Source of the DNA: Bacteroidia bacterium
Lineage (GTDB): Bacteria > Bacteroidota > Bacteroidia > AKYH767-A > OLB10
DNA length: 5,528 nucleotides
Reading direction: 5' to 3'
NCBI GenBank assembly: GCA_025450095.1
Contig: JANWID010000081.1
Span: 1-5,528 of the forward strand
The position numbers and the translations under genes were made by a program. Position 1 is the stretch's first letter, and the number at the start of each line of letters is the position of its first letter. Positions 1 to 5,515 of this stretch are shown here, piece after piece. The notes beneath the pieces were generated by a model. The model did no database searches and was not told the origin of the DNA. It saw only the letters and a list, made by a program, of their open reading frames with translations.

Positions 1-1164
1 GAAAATACGTGTTGGATCATACACATTACCTACTGCAAATCCCAAGGCTACCAGGTCGATCGGGATGCGCAGGTTGACCAGTTTTTTTATTCCGGAACCG
101 GCAACATTGGTAACCGGAATTGCTGGATTCCTGAATCGCACTTCAAAATCAAAGGACGTGGTTCCGCAAATATCAATCGCGGTGCTGTTGCTGGCGCCAC
201 CATTTATAAAATGTGTCACACCCAGGTTTGCATGATTTCCATCAACAAATACCGAACTGTTAATGGTTGATGAATGGCAATTGCAGGAGGTGCAATTGTC
301 GGTGCAGAACGTGCTCAAGGTATAAGACGTGTTGTCAGGCGACACCATATTGGAACAATTTTCCACCGTGGTTGCCTCCGTCACATGGATCACATCAGTT
401 GGATTATTCACCGACATGTATGAATGACCAAATAATGTGATCAGCTCTGTTGTTGTAAGAGGAATGTTGAGCGCAAGTCCCGTAGTATTATAGTTAAGAT
501 TACCGATTGAACCTGCCAGGGTCAAGTTAACAGTTCCGAATTCCATTTCGGGGGTATAAATAAAATCGAAGCGGCGGGTTTCACCGGCACTTATGACAAT
601 ATCGTAGGTGCGCGTCAGAGTAGCGTCACTTCTCCAGTAAAGTCCGATAGGAGAGGGCCCCAGGCCGGGAACACCGTCATACGTTGTTTGAATAGGGGAA
701 ATGGCTATAACCGGTATCCTGACAATGTAATCAACCGGGGTAACATTTACAGTACAACCGGTAGGTGTATATGTTAAAGGCGTTGAGCTGTAATTTGGTG
801 CAATGTTGCATGCATTGATGATTTCGAGATTCACAAATCCATCAACACCAGGGACTACACTGAATGTAACGGACGTACTGTTTTGACTGACAATATTTGC
901 AACATTGCCATCTGAATTGGTTGCAGTAAACGATATTCCTGTCGGGTACGTGGCCACAATCGTGCAAGTAGAGGATGATGATGGAATTTGCAACATAAGT
1001 GTATACTTCCAGGCACATACAAATAATTCCTGGGAAGTTCCCTGGAAGGTAATTGGTGACGTTTGCGTGGTGTAGATTGCTTCCACAATCTGAACCTGAG
1101 CTTTAGCGCTGCCCAGCAGACATATCAGTCCCCCAAGCAGGAGTAATCGTTTCATGATTTTCAT
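1..1164 (-). CDS. Large secreted protein, N-terminal part (C-terminus beyond left edge)
   Basis: An open frame of 388 codons runs on the minus strand from ATG at 1164 to the window edge without a stop, so the protein is truncated by the window. Residues 1-22 form a classical signal peptide: MKIMKR, a hydrophobic LLLLGGLICLLG core, then SAKA before Q23. A second in-frame ATG at 1155 (residue 4) would also leave a working signal peptide; neither start has a Shine-Dalgarno, as is usual in Bacteroidota. The mature part is rich in Ser, Thr, Asn, Val and Ile, with alternating hydrophobic stretches that suggest beta-sandwich domains (about residues 40-135 and 140-260), resembling DUF11/Ig-like modules of large Bacteroidota surface proteins. 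A cysteine cluster (C270, C287, C291, C294, C296, C333) stands out. A C-terminal T9SS sorting domain is expected but not visible. I do not recognise a specific family, and the domain reading is inference. The gene diverges from the FG-GAP gene across a 1.25-kb gap. Confidence 0.88.
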   Translation of the reverse strand, partial: MKIMKRLLLLGGLICLLGSAKAQVQIVEAIYTTQTSPITFQGTSQELFVCAWKYTLMLQIPSSSSTCTIVATYPTGISFTATNSDGNVANIVSQNSTSVTFSVVPGVDGFVNLEIINACNIAPNYSSTPLTYTPTGCTVNVTPVDYIVRIPVIAISPIQTTYDGVPGLGPSPIGLYWRSDATLTRTYDIVISAGETRRFDFIYTPEMEFGTVNLTLAGSIGNLNYNTTGLALNIPLTTTELITLFGHSYMSVNNPTDVIHVTEATTVENCSNMVSPDNTSYTLSTFCTDNCTSCNCHSSTINSSVFVDGNHANLGVTHFINGGASNSTAIDICGTTSFDFEVRFRNPAIPVTNVAGSGIKKLVNLRIPIDLVALGFAVGNVYDPTRIF

Positions 1165-1229
1165 GGGCTTAATTTTTTAAATAAATGATTTATGGTTGCT
1201 TTAATTTATTTTTAACAAAACAATTCCAC

Positions 1230-1253
1230 TCCGGGAATCGCCCGGATTTTTTT
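1230..1253 (+). terminator. Terminator-like hairpin, plus-strand orientation
   Basis: TCCGGG (1230-1235), loop AATCG and CCCGGA (1241-1246) form a perfect 6-bp GC-rich stem, followed directly by seven T residues (1247-1253). Read on the plus strand this has the shape of an intrinsic terminator. It lies 66 nt upstream of the start of the minus-strand gene and points into its 5' region, with no plus-strand gene before it. It could stop an antisense transcript, or on the other strand be a 5'-leader hairpin of the minus-strand gene. The shape is seen directly; the role is inferred. Confidence 0.55.
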
Positions 1254-1322
1254 ACTGGATAGGAAATCGCTAAAACCTGGTAATACTCCGAATCACAGTT
1301 GTTTCAAAAAAACAGAAACGAC

Positions 1323-1368
1323 TTTTTAAATCCTCATTCCAAAAACCAAATAAATCAGGATTTAAAAA
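1323..1368. repeat. 12-bp perfect inverted repeat
   Basis: TTTTTAAATCCT (1323-1334) and AGGATTTAAAAA (1357-1368) are exact reverse complements separated by 22 nt. After one mismatch, three more pairs (1336-1338 with 1353-1355) extend the stem inward. No T-tract follows on either strand, so it is not a standard terminator. It could be a small non-autonomous element, a regulator site or a structured RNA segment; the sequence does not decide. Confidence 0.6.
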
Positions 1369-1538
1369 ATGCAAACCTCGCCATAGAGGCTTTAGGGATA
1401 TCCGTTTACTAAAATTGATCCTGGACTTTACATAACACAATAAGCCAGTTCTTTTCAATTCACGCCTGGGGGGATGGCGCATTGAAGGACTAAAAGTAAT
1501 TCACTTTTTAAAAAAATGTATGGTAAGTATTCATTTTA

Positions 1539-1583
1539 GTTATCAACAACCACATGGCATACATGAAAATACCTGTTGATAAC
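1539..1583. repeat. Inverted pair of TTATCAACA boxes
   Basis: GTTATCAACA (1539-1548) and TGTTGATAAC (1574-1583) form a perfect 10-bp inverted repeat with a 25-nt spacer. Each half contains TTATCAACA, one base away from the classical DnaA box TTATCCACA. A related 6-bp inverted pair, GTTGAT/ATCAAC, lies at 1899-1915. The inverted repeat is certain; a DnaA or regulator-binding role is only a hypothesis. Confidence 0.55.
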
Positions 1584-1625
1584 CAGCGCAAAGGGTTCAT
1601 TACTACTCAATAAAAATATTTGTTG

Positions 1626-1642
1626 CTGTGTGTGACACACAG
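1626..1642. promoter_or_regulatory. Short palindrome CTGTGTG-TGA-CACACAG, possible operator
   Basis: A perfect 7-bp inverted repeat with a 3-nt centre lies in the long divergent intergenic region, about 460 nt upstream of the minus-strand gene and 770 nt upstream of the plus-strand gene. TGTG/CACA half sites recall CRP/FNR-family operators, but the spacing does not match the TGTGA-N6-TCACA form. The dyad could bind a dimeric regulator or be chance. Confidence 0.3.
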
Positions 1643-1807
1643 TATCACCGGTATTATTTATTTACAGTCCGTGACTTTCAGCACTTGTGCTAACGCGATA
1701 GGGTAAACGTATTTTGAAGTTAAGTTCATGTTTAAACCACAGATCATGAAATAAAATGTTAATATGTTCTGTTCAGTGATATGTAATGGAATTTTCGCCC
1801 TTAGAGC

Positions 1808-1990
1808 CCCCGCCTTTCCGCTCTTTACTGACCCCAGATTCACATGATAATACGAACTTTAAATTCATTTTTGACTTCATACCACAGATTGCAAAGTAGT
1901 TGATTGTCTATCAACGGATTTTCTTTATTGATGATAGAGATCACATTGATACGGAAAAGCGGGGTCAGGTTGGAATGAAAAAGTGGGATC
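1808..1990. repeat. Possible decayed mobile-element end(s)
   Basis: CCCCGCCTTTCCG (1808-1820) and CGGAAAAGCGGGG (1952-1964) are inverted with 12 of 13 bases matching. CTGACCCC (1828-1835) and GGGGTCAG (1961-1968) form a second, overlapping inverted match. Within 1953-1990, GGAAAAGCGGGGTC is followed by GAAAAAGTGGGATC (1977-1990), a direct repeat of an A-run plus GGGnTC. Multiple GGGGTCA-type repeats resemble the ends of IS21-family elements as I remember them. No transposase reading frame is present, so this would be at most a relic or a small non-autonomous element. Confidence 0.25.
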
Positions 1991-2236
1991 TATTTAAGCG
2001 AAATTTCCATCATATAAACTTGAAACTTATATCGTAAAAAAACTAATTCAGCGTTGAAGATTATAAAAGAATAAACTCACTTATTTTTTTCCTGGTATGT
2101 GTATCATGTCAATATCAGGTCAAAATAAGCATACCCTTAATAGCATTTGTCAACTTCACAGAATTGGAATTAACCCCATCTTCATGGATTTTCTAGTATA
2201 AATCCAGGTTTCGTTGTTACCTTTTAAACCTTATTT

Positions 2237-2268
2237 CTGCATTTATTTGCCTTTTCGAGCTCACCAAC
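2237..2268. repeat. Direct repeat, left copy (flanks FG-GAP gene)
   Basis: CTGCATTTA (2237-2245), a 6-nt variable segment, then TTTTCGAGCTCACCAAC (2252-2268). The same two blocks recur with identical spacing and orientation at 4585-4616; 27 of 32 positions match overall. This copy lies about 145 nt before the start of the FG-GAP gene. It may be a dispersed genomic repeat or a mark of insertion. Confidence 0.65.
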
Positions 2269-2411
2269 TGGAAATTGAAAGGTGAAAGCAATTAAAATAC
2301 TTCAAAATTCGTCTAGTTATTGAATAAAGCATGTGAAATCACTAATGTATACCTTTAGCTCAAACTTCGAACTCTTCCAATCAGTTTCATAATGCCTAAA
2401 CATTCACAATT

Positions 2412-4505
2412 ATGAAAGCCTTAAAGGTCATTTTCATTTATGGATTGTTTTTTAATTTTCAAACGTCCGATGCGCAGAATTTCGAACCCGATTTATTGAT
2501 TCCTGTAACTGTAAATGGTGTGGTGTTAAATAACGCTTGGGCGGGCGGATTTAATAACCCTCAATTTTCGGCAATTGACCTGAATGGTGATGGGATTAAA
2601 GACCTGTTTGTGTTTGAACCAACCTTGGACAGAATAACGACATACATCAATTCCGGCACAGCAAACCAGGTGGATTATCATTATGATCCGCAATATATTT
2701 CCGATTTCCCGAAAATGCACAATTGGGCACTACTTACCGATTATAATTGTGATTCAAAGGAAGATATTTTCACATATAGTTATTTCGGAGGTGCGACTCT
2801 TTATGAAAATGTGTCTACACCTGGTAATTTGCAGTTTATTTTGCAAGACACTTTGATTTATTCAAATTATGCAGGCATCCATGCCAATCTTTATCTTGGA
2901 GGCAATGACCTTCCTGCGTTCACTGATGTAGATGGTGACGGCGATTTAGATATATTGACTATTTCGGTTGGAAACGGAGGATTGGAATTTCATAAAAATC
3001 TTTCCATGGATAGTACTGGAACATGTGATACTCTAATATTCAAGCTTCAAACTAGTGGATGGGGTGGACTTCCAATTGGAGGGGGAACTCAAGAGTCTGA
3101 CAATTATCTTGCATTTGACCCGGACAGTGATGGTGATATAGATCTTTTGACAGATGATCCTGCAACGGGTTTTGGGGATTATACTAATTTATTTTATTAT
3201 GAGAATACTGGAAATAGTTTAAATGCGACGCTTGTTATGATGGACGATAGTTTTCCATCCTATAATGTTCCTGCGTATATTCGATATTTTCCTGCCGCAT
3301 TTTATTTAGATGTCAATAATGATGGGAAAAAAGATTTACTTGTTTCACCACAGCAAACTAACGTCTCTGAAAATGTGCACAATGCTTATTTTTACCAGGA
3401 CACATCTTCAACGACCGTGTGTGGGTTTAACATGGTTGCGGATGATTTTCTGGTGGGGGAAATGATCGATGTTGGCTCCGGAGCAAATGTTCGTTTTTTT
3501 GATGTGGATAATGATGGATTGAAGGATATTATATCTGGCAATTTTGTGAAGCGGGAAAAAAATGGAAATGACTCCACTTCCCTCTGGTATTTTCGAAATA
3601 CCGGTACAACATCCAATCCTGCTTTTCAGTTAATTTCAAACAATTTCGCAAATTCAATGACTGACTCAGATTTCGGCATGGCCCCGGGATTTGGGGATAT
3701 GGATGGTGACGGAGATGCGGATATGTTGGTCGGGTTAAGTGATGGTACTTTATCATTGTATACGAACACTGCAGGAAACTTTGTGTTTAACACTTCTAGT
3801 TACCAGGCTATAGATATTGGAAATGCATGTACACCTTATCTTTTCGATGTTGACCAGGACGGTCTGGTTGATTTAGTATGTGGCAACAGAAATGGAAAAT
3901 TGAGTTATTTTGAGAATACCGGGACGGCTGCCTCTCCAGTGTTTACATTGATAAGTTCTTTTTGGGGCCAGGTAAATGTTGTAGATACCTTGAATTCCAT
4001 TTACGGCTATAGCTACCCGTTTTTATATCTCAATAATGGTACACTTGAATTAATGGTGGGCTCATTAAGAGGGTATATCTTTAGGTGTGGAAATATAACC
4101 GGCAATCTAAATGGAGCGTTCTCGGTGTTGGATACCATTTATGGAGGTATTTATGAACCCGGCAATGTGACAATAGATGGTACTGATATAAACGGAGATG
4201 GATTGATGGATTTATTGACAGGAAATTATGCAGGTGGTCTTACCTTGTATAAAATGCTTCCGCTATCCATAAACGAACCTGCAAAAGGGATGAATAATTT
4301 TGAAATTTACCCGAATCCTGTTGGAAATACACTTACAGTTAAATTGCAAGAAAGGAGCAGCATACGTATTCTTAATTTACTGGGTGAAGTTCTGGTACAA
4401 AAGATCGTTGCCAGCGGAATTTCATATTTGGATGTCTCTTTTCTATCGCCAGGAATTTATTTTATTCGAACTGATCACACAGCGCTGAAGTTTATTAAGG
4501 AATAA
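2412..4505 (+). CDS. Secreted FG-GAP/VCBS repeat protein with T9SS type A C-terminal sorting domain
   Basis: 697 residues, complete. A signal peptide covers about residues 1-21 (MKALK, hydrophobic core, SDA before Q22). Nine calcium-loop motifs of the D-x-(D/N)-x-D-G-x-x-D type begin at residues 56, 110, 172, 236, 300, 364, 429, 479 and 592. The copy at 110 (DYNCDSKED) is imperfect, and a tenth unit near 540 has lost the acidic loop. The roughly 64-residue period fits FG-GAP/VCBS units, which in known families fold as integrin-like beta-propellers. Residues 628-697 form a T9SS type A (Por secretion tail) domain: the FEIYPNP box, a LLGE turn, LSPGIYFIR and a KFIKE end. It is therefore predicted to cross the inner membrane by Sec and the outer membrane by T9SS, with release or surface attachment. 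No enzymatic domain is visible; adhesion or ligand binding is a guess. The only ATG near the frame start is at 2412, without a Shine-Dalgarno. Its DNA is by eye more AT-rich than the two neighbours. Confidence 0.95.
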   Translation: MKALKVIFIYGLFFNFQTSDAQNFEPDLLIPVTVNGVVLNNAWAGGFNNPQFSAIDLNGDGIKDLFVFEPTLDRITTYINSGTANQVDYHYDPQYISDFPKMHNWALLTDYNCDSKEDIFTYSYFGGATLYENVSTPGNLQFILQDTLIYSNYAGIHANLYLGGNDLPAFTDVDGDGDLDILTISVGNGGLEFHKNLSMDSTGTCDTLIFKLQTSGWGGLPIGGGTQESDNYLAFDPDSDGDIDLLTDDPATGFGDYTNLFYYENTGNSLNATLVMMDDSFPSYNVPAYIRYFPAAFYLDVNNDGKKDLLVSPQQTNVSENVHNAYFYQDTSSTTVCGFNMVADDFLVGEMIDVGSGANVRFFDVDNDGLKDIISGNFVKREKNGNDSTSLWYFRNTGTTSNPAFQLISNNFANSMTDSDFGMAPGFGDMDGDGDADMLVGLSDGTLSLYTNTAGNFVFNTSSYQAIDIGNACTPYLFDVDQDGLVDLVCGNRNGKLSYFENTGTAASPVFTLISSFWGQVNVVDTLNSIYGYSYPFLYLNNGTLELMVGSLRGYIFRCGNITGNLNGAFSVLDTIYGGIYEPGNVTIDGTDINGDGLMDLLTGNYAGGLTLYKMLPLSINEPAKGMNNFEIYPNPVGNTLTVKLQERSSIRILNLLGEVLVQKIVASGISYLDVSFLSPGIYFIRTDHTALKFIKE

Positions 4506-4517
4506 CAGTTATTTCCC

Positions 4518-4580
4518 TTTGTGAACTTAGTGTCTTTGTGGGACTCCTTTTTTTTCCCACAAAGGCACTAAGTTCACAAA
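4518..4580. terminator. 26-bp stem-loop just after the FG-GAP gene
   Basis: Arms 4518-4543 and 4555-4580 pair over 26 positions, with a single G-T at 4533/4565, around an 11-nt loop ending in a T-run. The structure begins 12 nt after the stop codon, so it probably forms the 3' end of the message or protects it. No T-tract follows the second arm on the plus strand, so it is not a textbook intrinsic terminator. The arm sequence (CTTTGTGAACTTAGTG, then CTTTGTGGGA) resembles a dispersed motif I associate with Bacteroidota intergenic regions, so it may also be a mobile repeat. The hairpin is certain; the function is inferred. Confidence 0.6.
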
Positions 4581-4584
4581 AGAA

Positions 4585-4616
4585 CTGCATTTAGGCACAT
4601 TTTCGAGCTCACCAAC
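4585..4616. repeat. Direct repeat, right copy (flanks FG-GAP gene)
   Basis: CTGCATTTA (4585-4593) and TTTTCGAGCTCACCAAC (4600-4616), the same blocks, spacing and orientation as at 2237-2268. It starts just after the large stem-loop, and its last base is the first base of the next hairpin. The two copies are 2348 nt apart and enclose only the FG-GAP gene and its flanks. Confidence 0.65.
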
Positions 4617-4632
4617 AGGTTTATCAAACCTG
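4616..4632 (+). terminator. Small hairpin CAGGTTT-ATC-AAACCTG
   Basis: A perfect 7-bp stem with a 3-nt loop, followed after a short gap by the T-rich run CTTTTCTTTTG (4639-4649). It could act as a weak secondary terminator behind the FG-GAP gene, although the T-run is not adjacent to the stem. Confidence 0.35.
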
Positions 4633-4680
4633 ACCAGGCTTTTCTTTTGAACCCCTTGATTTGTAATGTTTTTCTTACCC

Positions 4681-4723
4681 ACAAAAGTGGATTGTACAGG
4701 TTGTGCTCCTGGAGCACTTTTGT
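4681..4723 (+). promoter_or_regulatory. Two mutually exclusive hairpins upstream of the lipoprotein gene
   Basis: GTGCTC (4703-4708), loop CTG and GAGCAC (4712-4717) form a 6-bp GC-rich stem followed by TTTTGT, a terminator-like shape. Alternatively ACAAAAGTG (4681-4689) pairs over 9 bp with CACTTTTGT (4715-4723), which uses three bases of the first stem plus its T-tract. Competing structures of this kind are how transcription attenuators are built. Equally, this may simply be the terminator of upstream transcription. No promoter upstream of it was confidently identified, so which reading applies is unresolved. Confidence 0.4.
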
Positions 4724-4777
4724 ATCATCAAATCAAATCAAATAACAAATCTAAATCTAACATAAAAAAAAGCAATC
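4723..4777 (+). promoter_or_regulatory. G-free A-rich translation leader of the lipoprotein gene
   Basis: From 4723 to 4771 (49 nt) the plus strand has no G at all. It includes three tandem TCAAA units (4728-4742), two AAATCT units (4747-4758) and an A8 run shortly before the ATG at 4778. There is no Shine-Dalgarno. An unstructured A-rich leader is the known Bacteroidota way of supporting initiation, which backs the chosen start. Confidence 0.5.
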
Positions 4778-5359
4778 ATGAAAAAAGTCACCATCATTAC
4801 ATTAGCAGTTACTCTTCTTGCTGCATGCAGTAAAGACAGTATAGAAGTTAATCCTGGTTCATCTGCCCAGAACAATTCCACTCCAAATTCTGAAAAGACA
4901 TTTGTTACCCGTTCTTTCAATGCAACCATTAACGCTGTTGCAGATACCGATCCTTCTATTCCCCCCACACCCTGTTCGCAGGTCGTACCTATTGCCGCAC
5001 CCGATTTCCTGCTCAGTGGATCTGGAATTCACATAGGTCAGATTGATGCTGAATTCAGCAGGCTTCATCATTCCTTGTGCGATCTGAATACTACTACCGC
5101 ACTGCTTTCCACCAGTGTTGAAGGCCAGCTTGCTGCAGCAAACGGCGATCTTATTTTTTATGAAGGCGACGACGTAGTCAATGTTGCAGCCCTGTTTACA
5201 CCAGGAGGTGGTACAACCGGTACTATAACTGGAACATGGACGATAACAGGTGGAACAGGCAGATTTGAAGGTGCAACAGGTTCCCTGACTATCAACGGTG
5301 TTGTTGATCTTGTTGCTTTCTCGTTCACATGCCAATGTGTGGGTACTATTACTTATTAG
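4778..5359 (+). CDS. Lipoprotein with allene-oxide-cyclase-like barrel motif
   Basis: 193 residues, complete. The N-terminus MKKVTIITLAVTLLAAC is a lipoprotein signal: lipobox L-A-A-C with the lipidated cysteine at C17, followed by SKDS, then a low-complexity Ser/Asn/Pro linker to about residue 45. The rest is short beta-strands rich in Gly and Thr. WTITGGTGRFEGATGSLTI (154-172) closely resembles the ITGGSGIFEG segment of plant allene oxide cyclases and the GGTGxF motif of dirigent proteins, both eight-stranded barrels, so an AOC-like barrel is likely. Four more cysteines (C66, C101, C185, C187) could make two disulfides in the periplasm or outside. No catalytic activity should be assumed: bacterial members of this fold are mostly uncharacterised. 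It is probably anchored in the outer membrane; whether it faces outward cannot be settled from the single acidic residue after the cysteine. It follows the FG-GAP gene by 272 nt with several hairpins between, so it is probably its own transcription unit. Confidence 0.9.
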   Translation: MKKVTIITLAVTLLAACSKDSIEVNPGSSAQNNSTPNSEKTFVTRSFNATINAVADTDPSIPPTPCSQVVPIAAPDFLLSGSGIHIGQIDAEFSRLHHSLCDLNTTTALLSTSVEGQLAAANGDLIFYEGDDVVNVAALFTPGGGTTGTITGTWTITGGTGRFEGATGSLTINGVVDLVAFSFTCQCVGTITY

Positions 5360-5391
5360 CATCTAAAAATTAATTGAACAGTGAGGTTTAA

Positions 5392-5475
5392 ATGAAAGCA
5401 AAGCACGTATTCATGTTGACTTGTTTCTCCGTTCTCTTACTTTCTAATTGCAAGATCATTCTTTGTAACCAATAA
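5392..5475 (+). CDS. Possible 27-residue micro-lipoprotein or truncated signal-peptide ORF
   Basis: ATG at 5392 opens 27 codons to TAA at 5473-5475. The product begins MKAKHVFMLTCFSVLLL, continues SNC at residues 18-20, and ends KIILCNQ. This has the layout of a lipoprotein signal peptide: basic start, hydrophobic core, and cysteine at position 20 in an L-S-N-C context. Asn before the cysteine is not the preferred residue. GTGAGG lies 7 nt upstream of the ATG, a weak Shine-Dalgarno-like sequence that is unusual here. It begins 32 nt after the lipoprotein stop and could be co-transcribed. It may be a real tiny lipoprotein, the stump of a lost lipoprotein gene, or chance. The stop codon lies inside the ACCAAT-A-ATTGGT palindrome. 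Confidence 0.3.
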   Translation: MKAKHVFMLTCFSVLLLSNCKIILCNQ

Positions 5476-5480
5476 TTGGT
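5468..5480. repeat. Palindrome ACCAAT-A-ATTGGT
   Basis: A perfect 6-bp inverted repeat with a single central base, overlapping the end of the 27-codon ORF. Its one-base centre makes it more like a protein-binding dyad than an RNA hairpin, and it sits 8 nt before the larger palindrome. Confidence 0.35.
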
Positions 5481-5488
5481 GACCCTTG

Positions 5489-5515
5489 ACCCGTGACCAG
5501 TCACTGGTCACGGGT
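5489..5515. terminator. 13-bp-arm palindrome at the 3' end of the lipoprotein region
   Basis: ACCCGTGACCAGT (5489-5501), one C, then ACTGGTCACGGGT (5503-5515) form a perfect palindrome. As RNA it would fold into a GC-rich stem of about 11 bp with a small loop. No strong T-tract follows (TACTTGCATC), so it is not a canonical terminator. Its place about 130 nt after the lipoprotein gene suggests a 3'-end or bidirectional stop structure. GACCC at 5481-5485 is echoed in the left arm, hinting at a GTGACC-based repeat family. Confidence 0.45.

Larger units (their letters stand above)
1165..2411. other. AT-rich 1.25-kb intergenic region between divergent genes
   Basis: I find no convincing gene here. 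Two short minus-strand open frames (1270-1482 and 1658-1843, 70 and 61 codons) have no signal peptide, no recognisable motif and unconvincing composition. No tRNA or rRNA signature was seen. The stretch must carry the promoters of both divergent genes, but I could not assign a convincing Bacteroidota promoter (TTTG near -33, TAnnTTTG near -7). The best partial -7 match for the plus-strand gene is TACCTTTA at 2350-2357, without a well-spaced -33 box. Besides the repeats listed separately there are weak stem-loops at 1454-1486 (TTCAAT/ATTGAA enclosing CGCC/GGCG), 1492-1508 (AAAAGT/ACTTTT) and 1899-1915 (GTTGAT/ATCAAC). Confidence 0.7.

Noticed and set aside
855..1088. 77-codon minus-strand open frame inside the large secreted protein
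   Set aside because: Out of frame with a 388-codon open frame that has a signal peptide; rich in Arg, His and Leu with no motif.
1270..1482. 70-codon minus-strand open frame in the intergenic gap
   Set aside because: No recognisable domain, and it contains the AT-rich inverted repeat at 1323-1368. Composition does not look coding.
1539..1583. Half of a CRISPR-like repeat or integrase attachment site
   Set aside because: Only one inverted pair, no direct repetition with spacers, and no integrase or tRNA gene nearby.
1658..1843. 61-codon minus-strand open frame in the intergenic gap
   Set aside because: No motif and no supporting context; it overlaps the possible mobile-element relic. Treated as chance.
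1975..2037. 20-codon plus-strand ORF starting MKKWDLFKRN
   Set aside because: Very short, no signal or motif, and within a repeat-like segment.
2350..2357. TACCTTTA as a -7 promoter box for the FG-GAP gene
   Set aside because: One mismatch to TAnnTTTG, but no TTTG at the proper distance upstream; too weak to annotate.
4728..4758. TCAAA and AAATCT tandem units as a CRISPR or iteron array
   Set aside because: Units are only 5-6 nt with two to three copies and no spacers; better explained as low-complexity A-rich leader.
4859..5362. 167-codon open frame antisense to the lipoprotein gene
   Set aside because: Cysteine-rich, low-plausibility composition with no signal or motif. The opposite strand has a clear lipoprotein signal and barrel motif, so this is a shadow frame.
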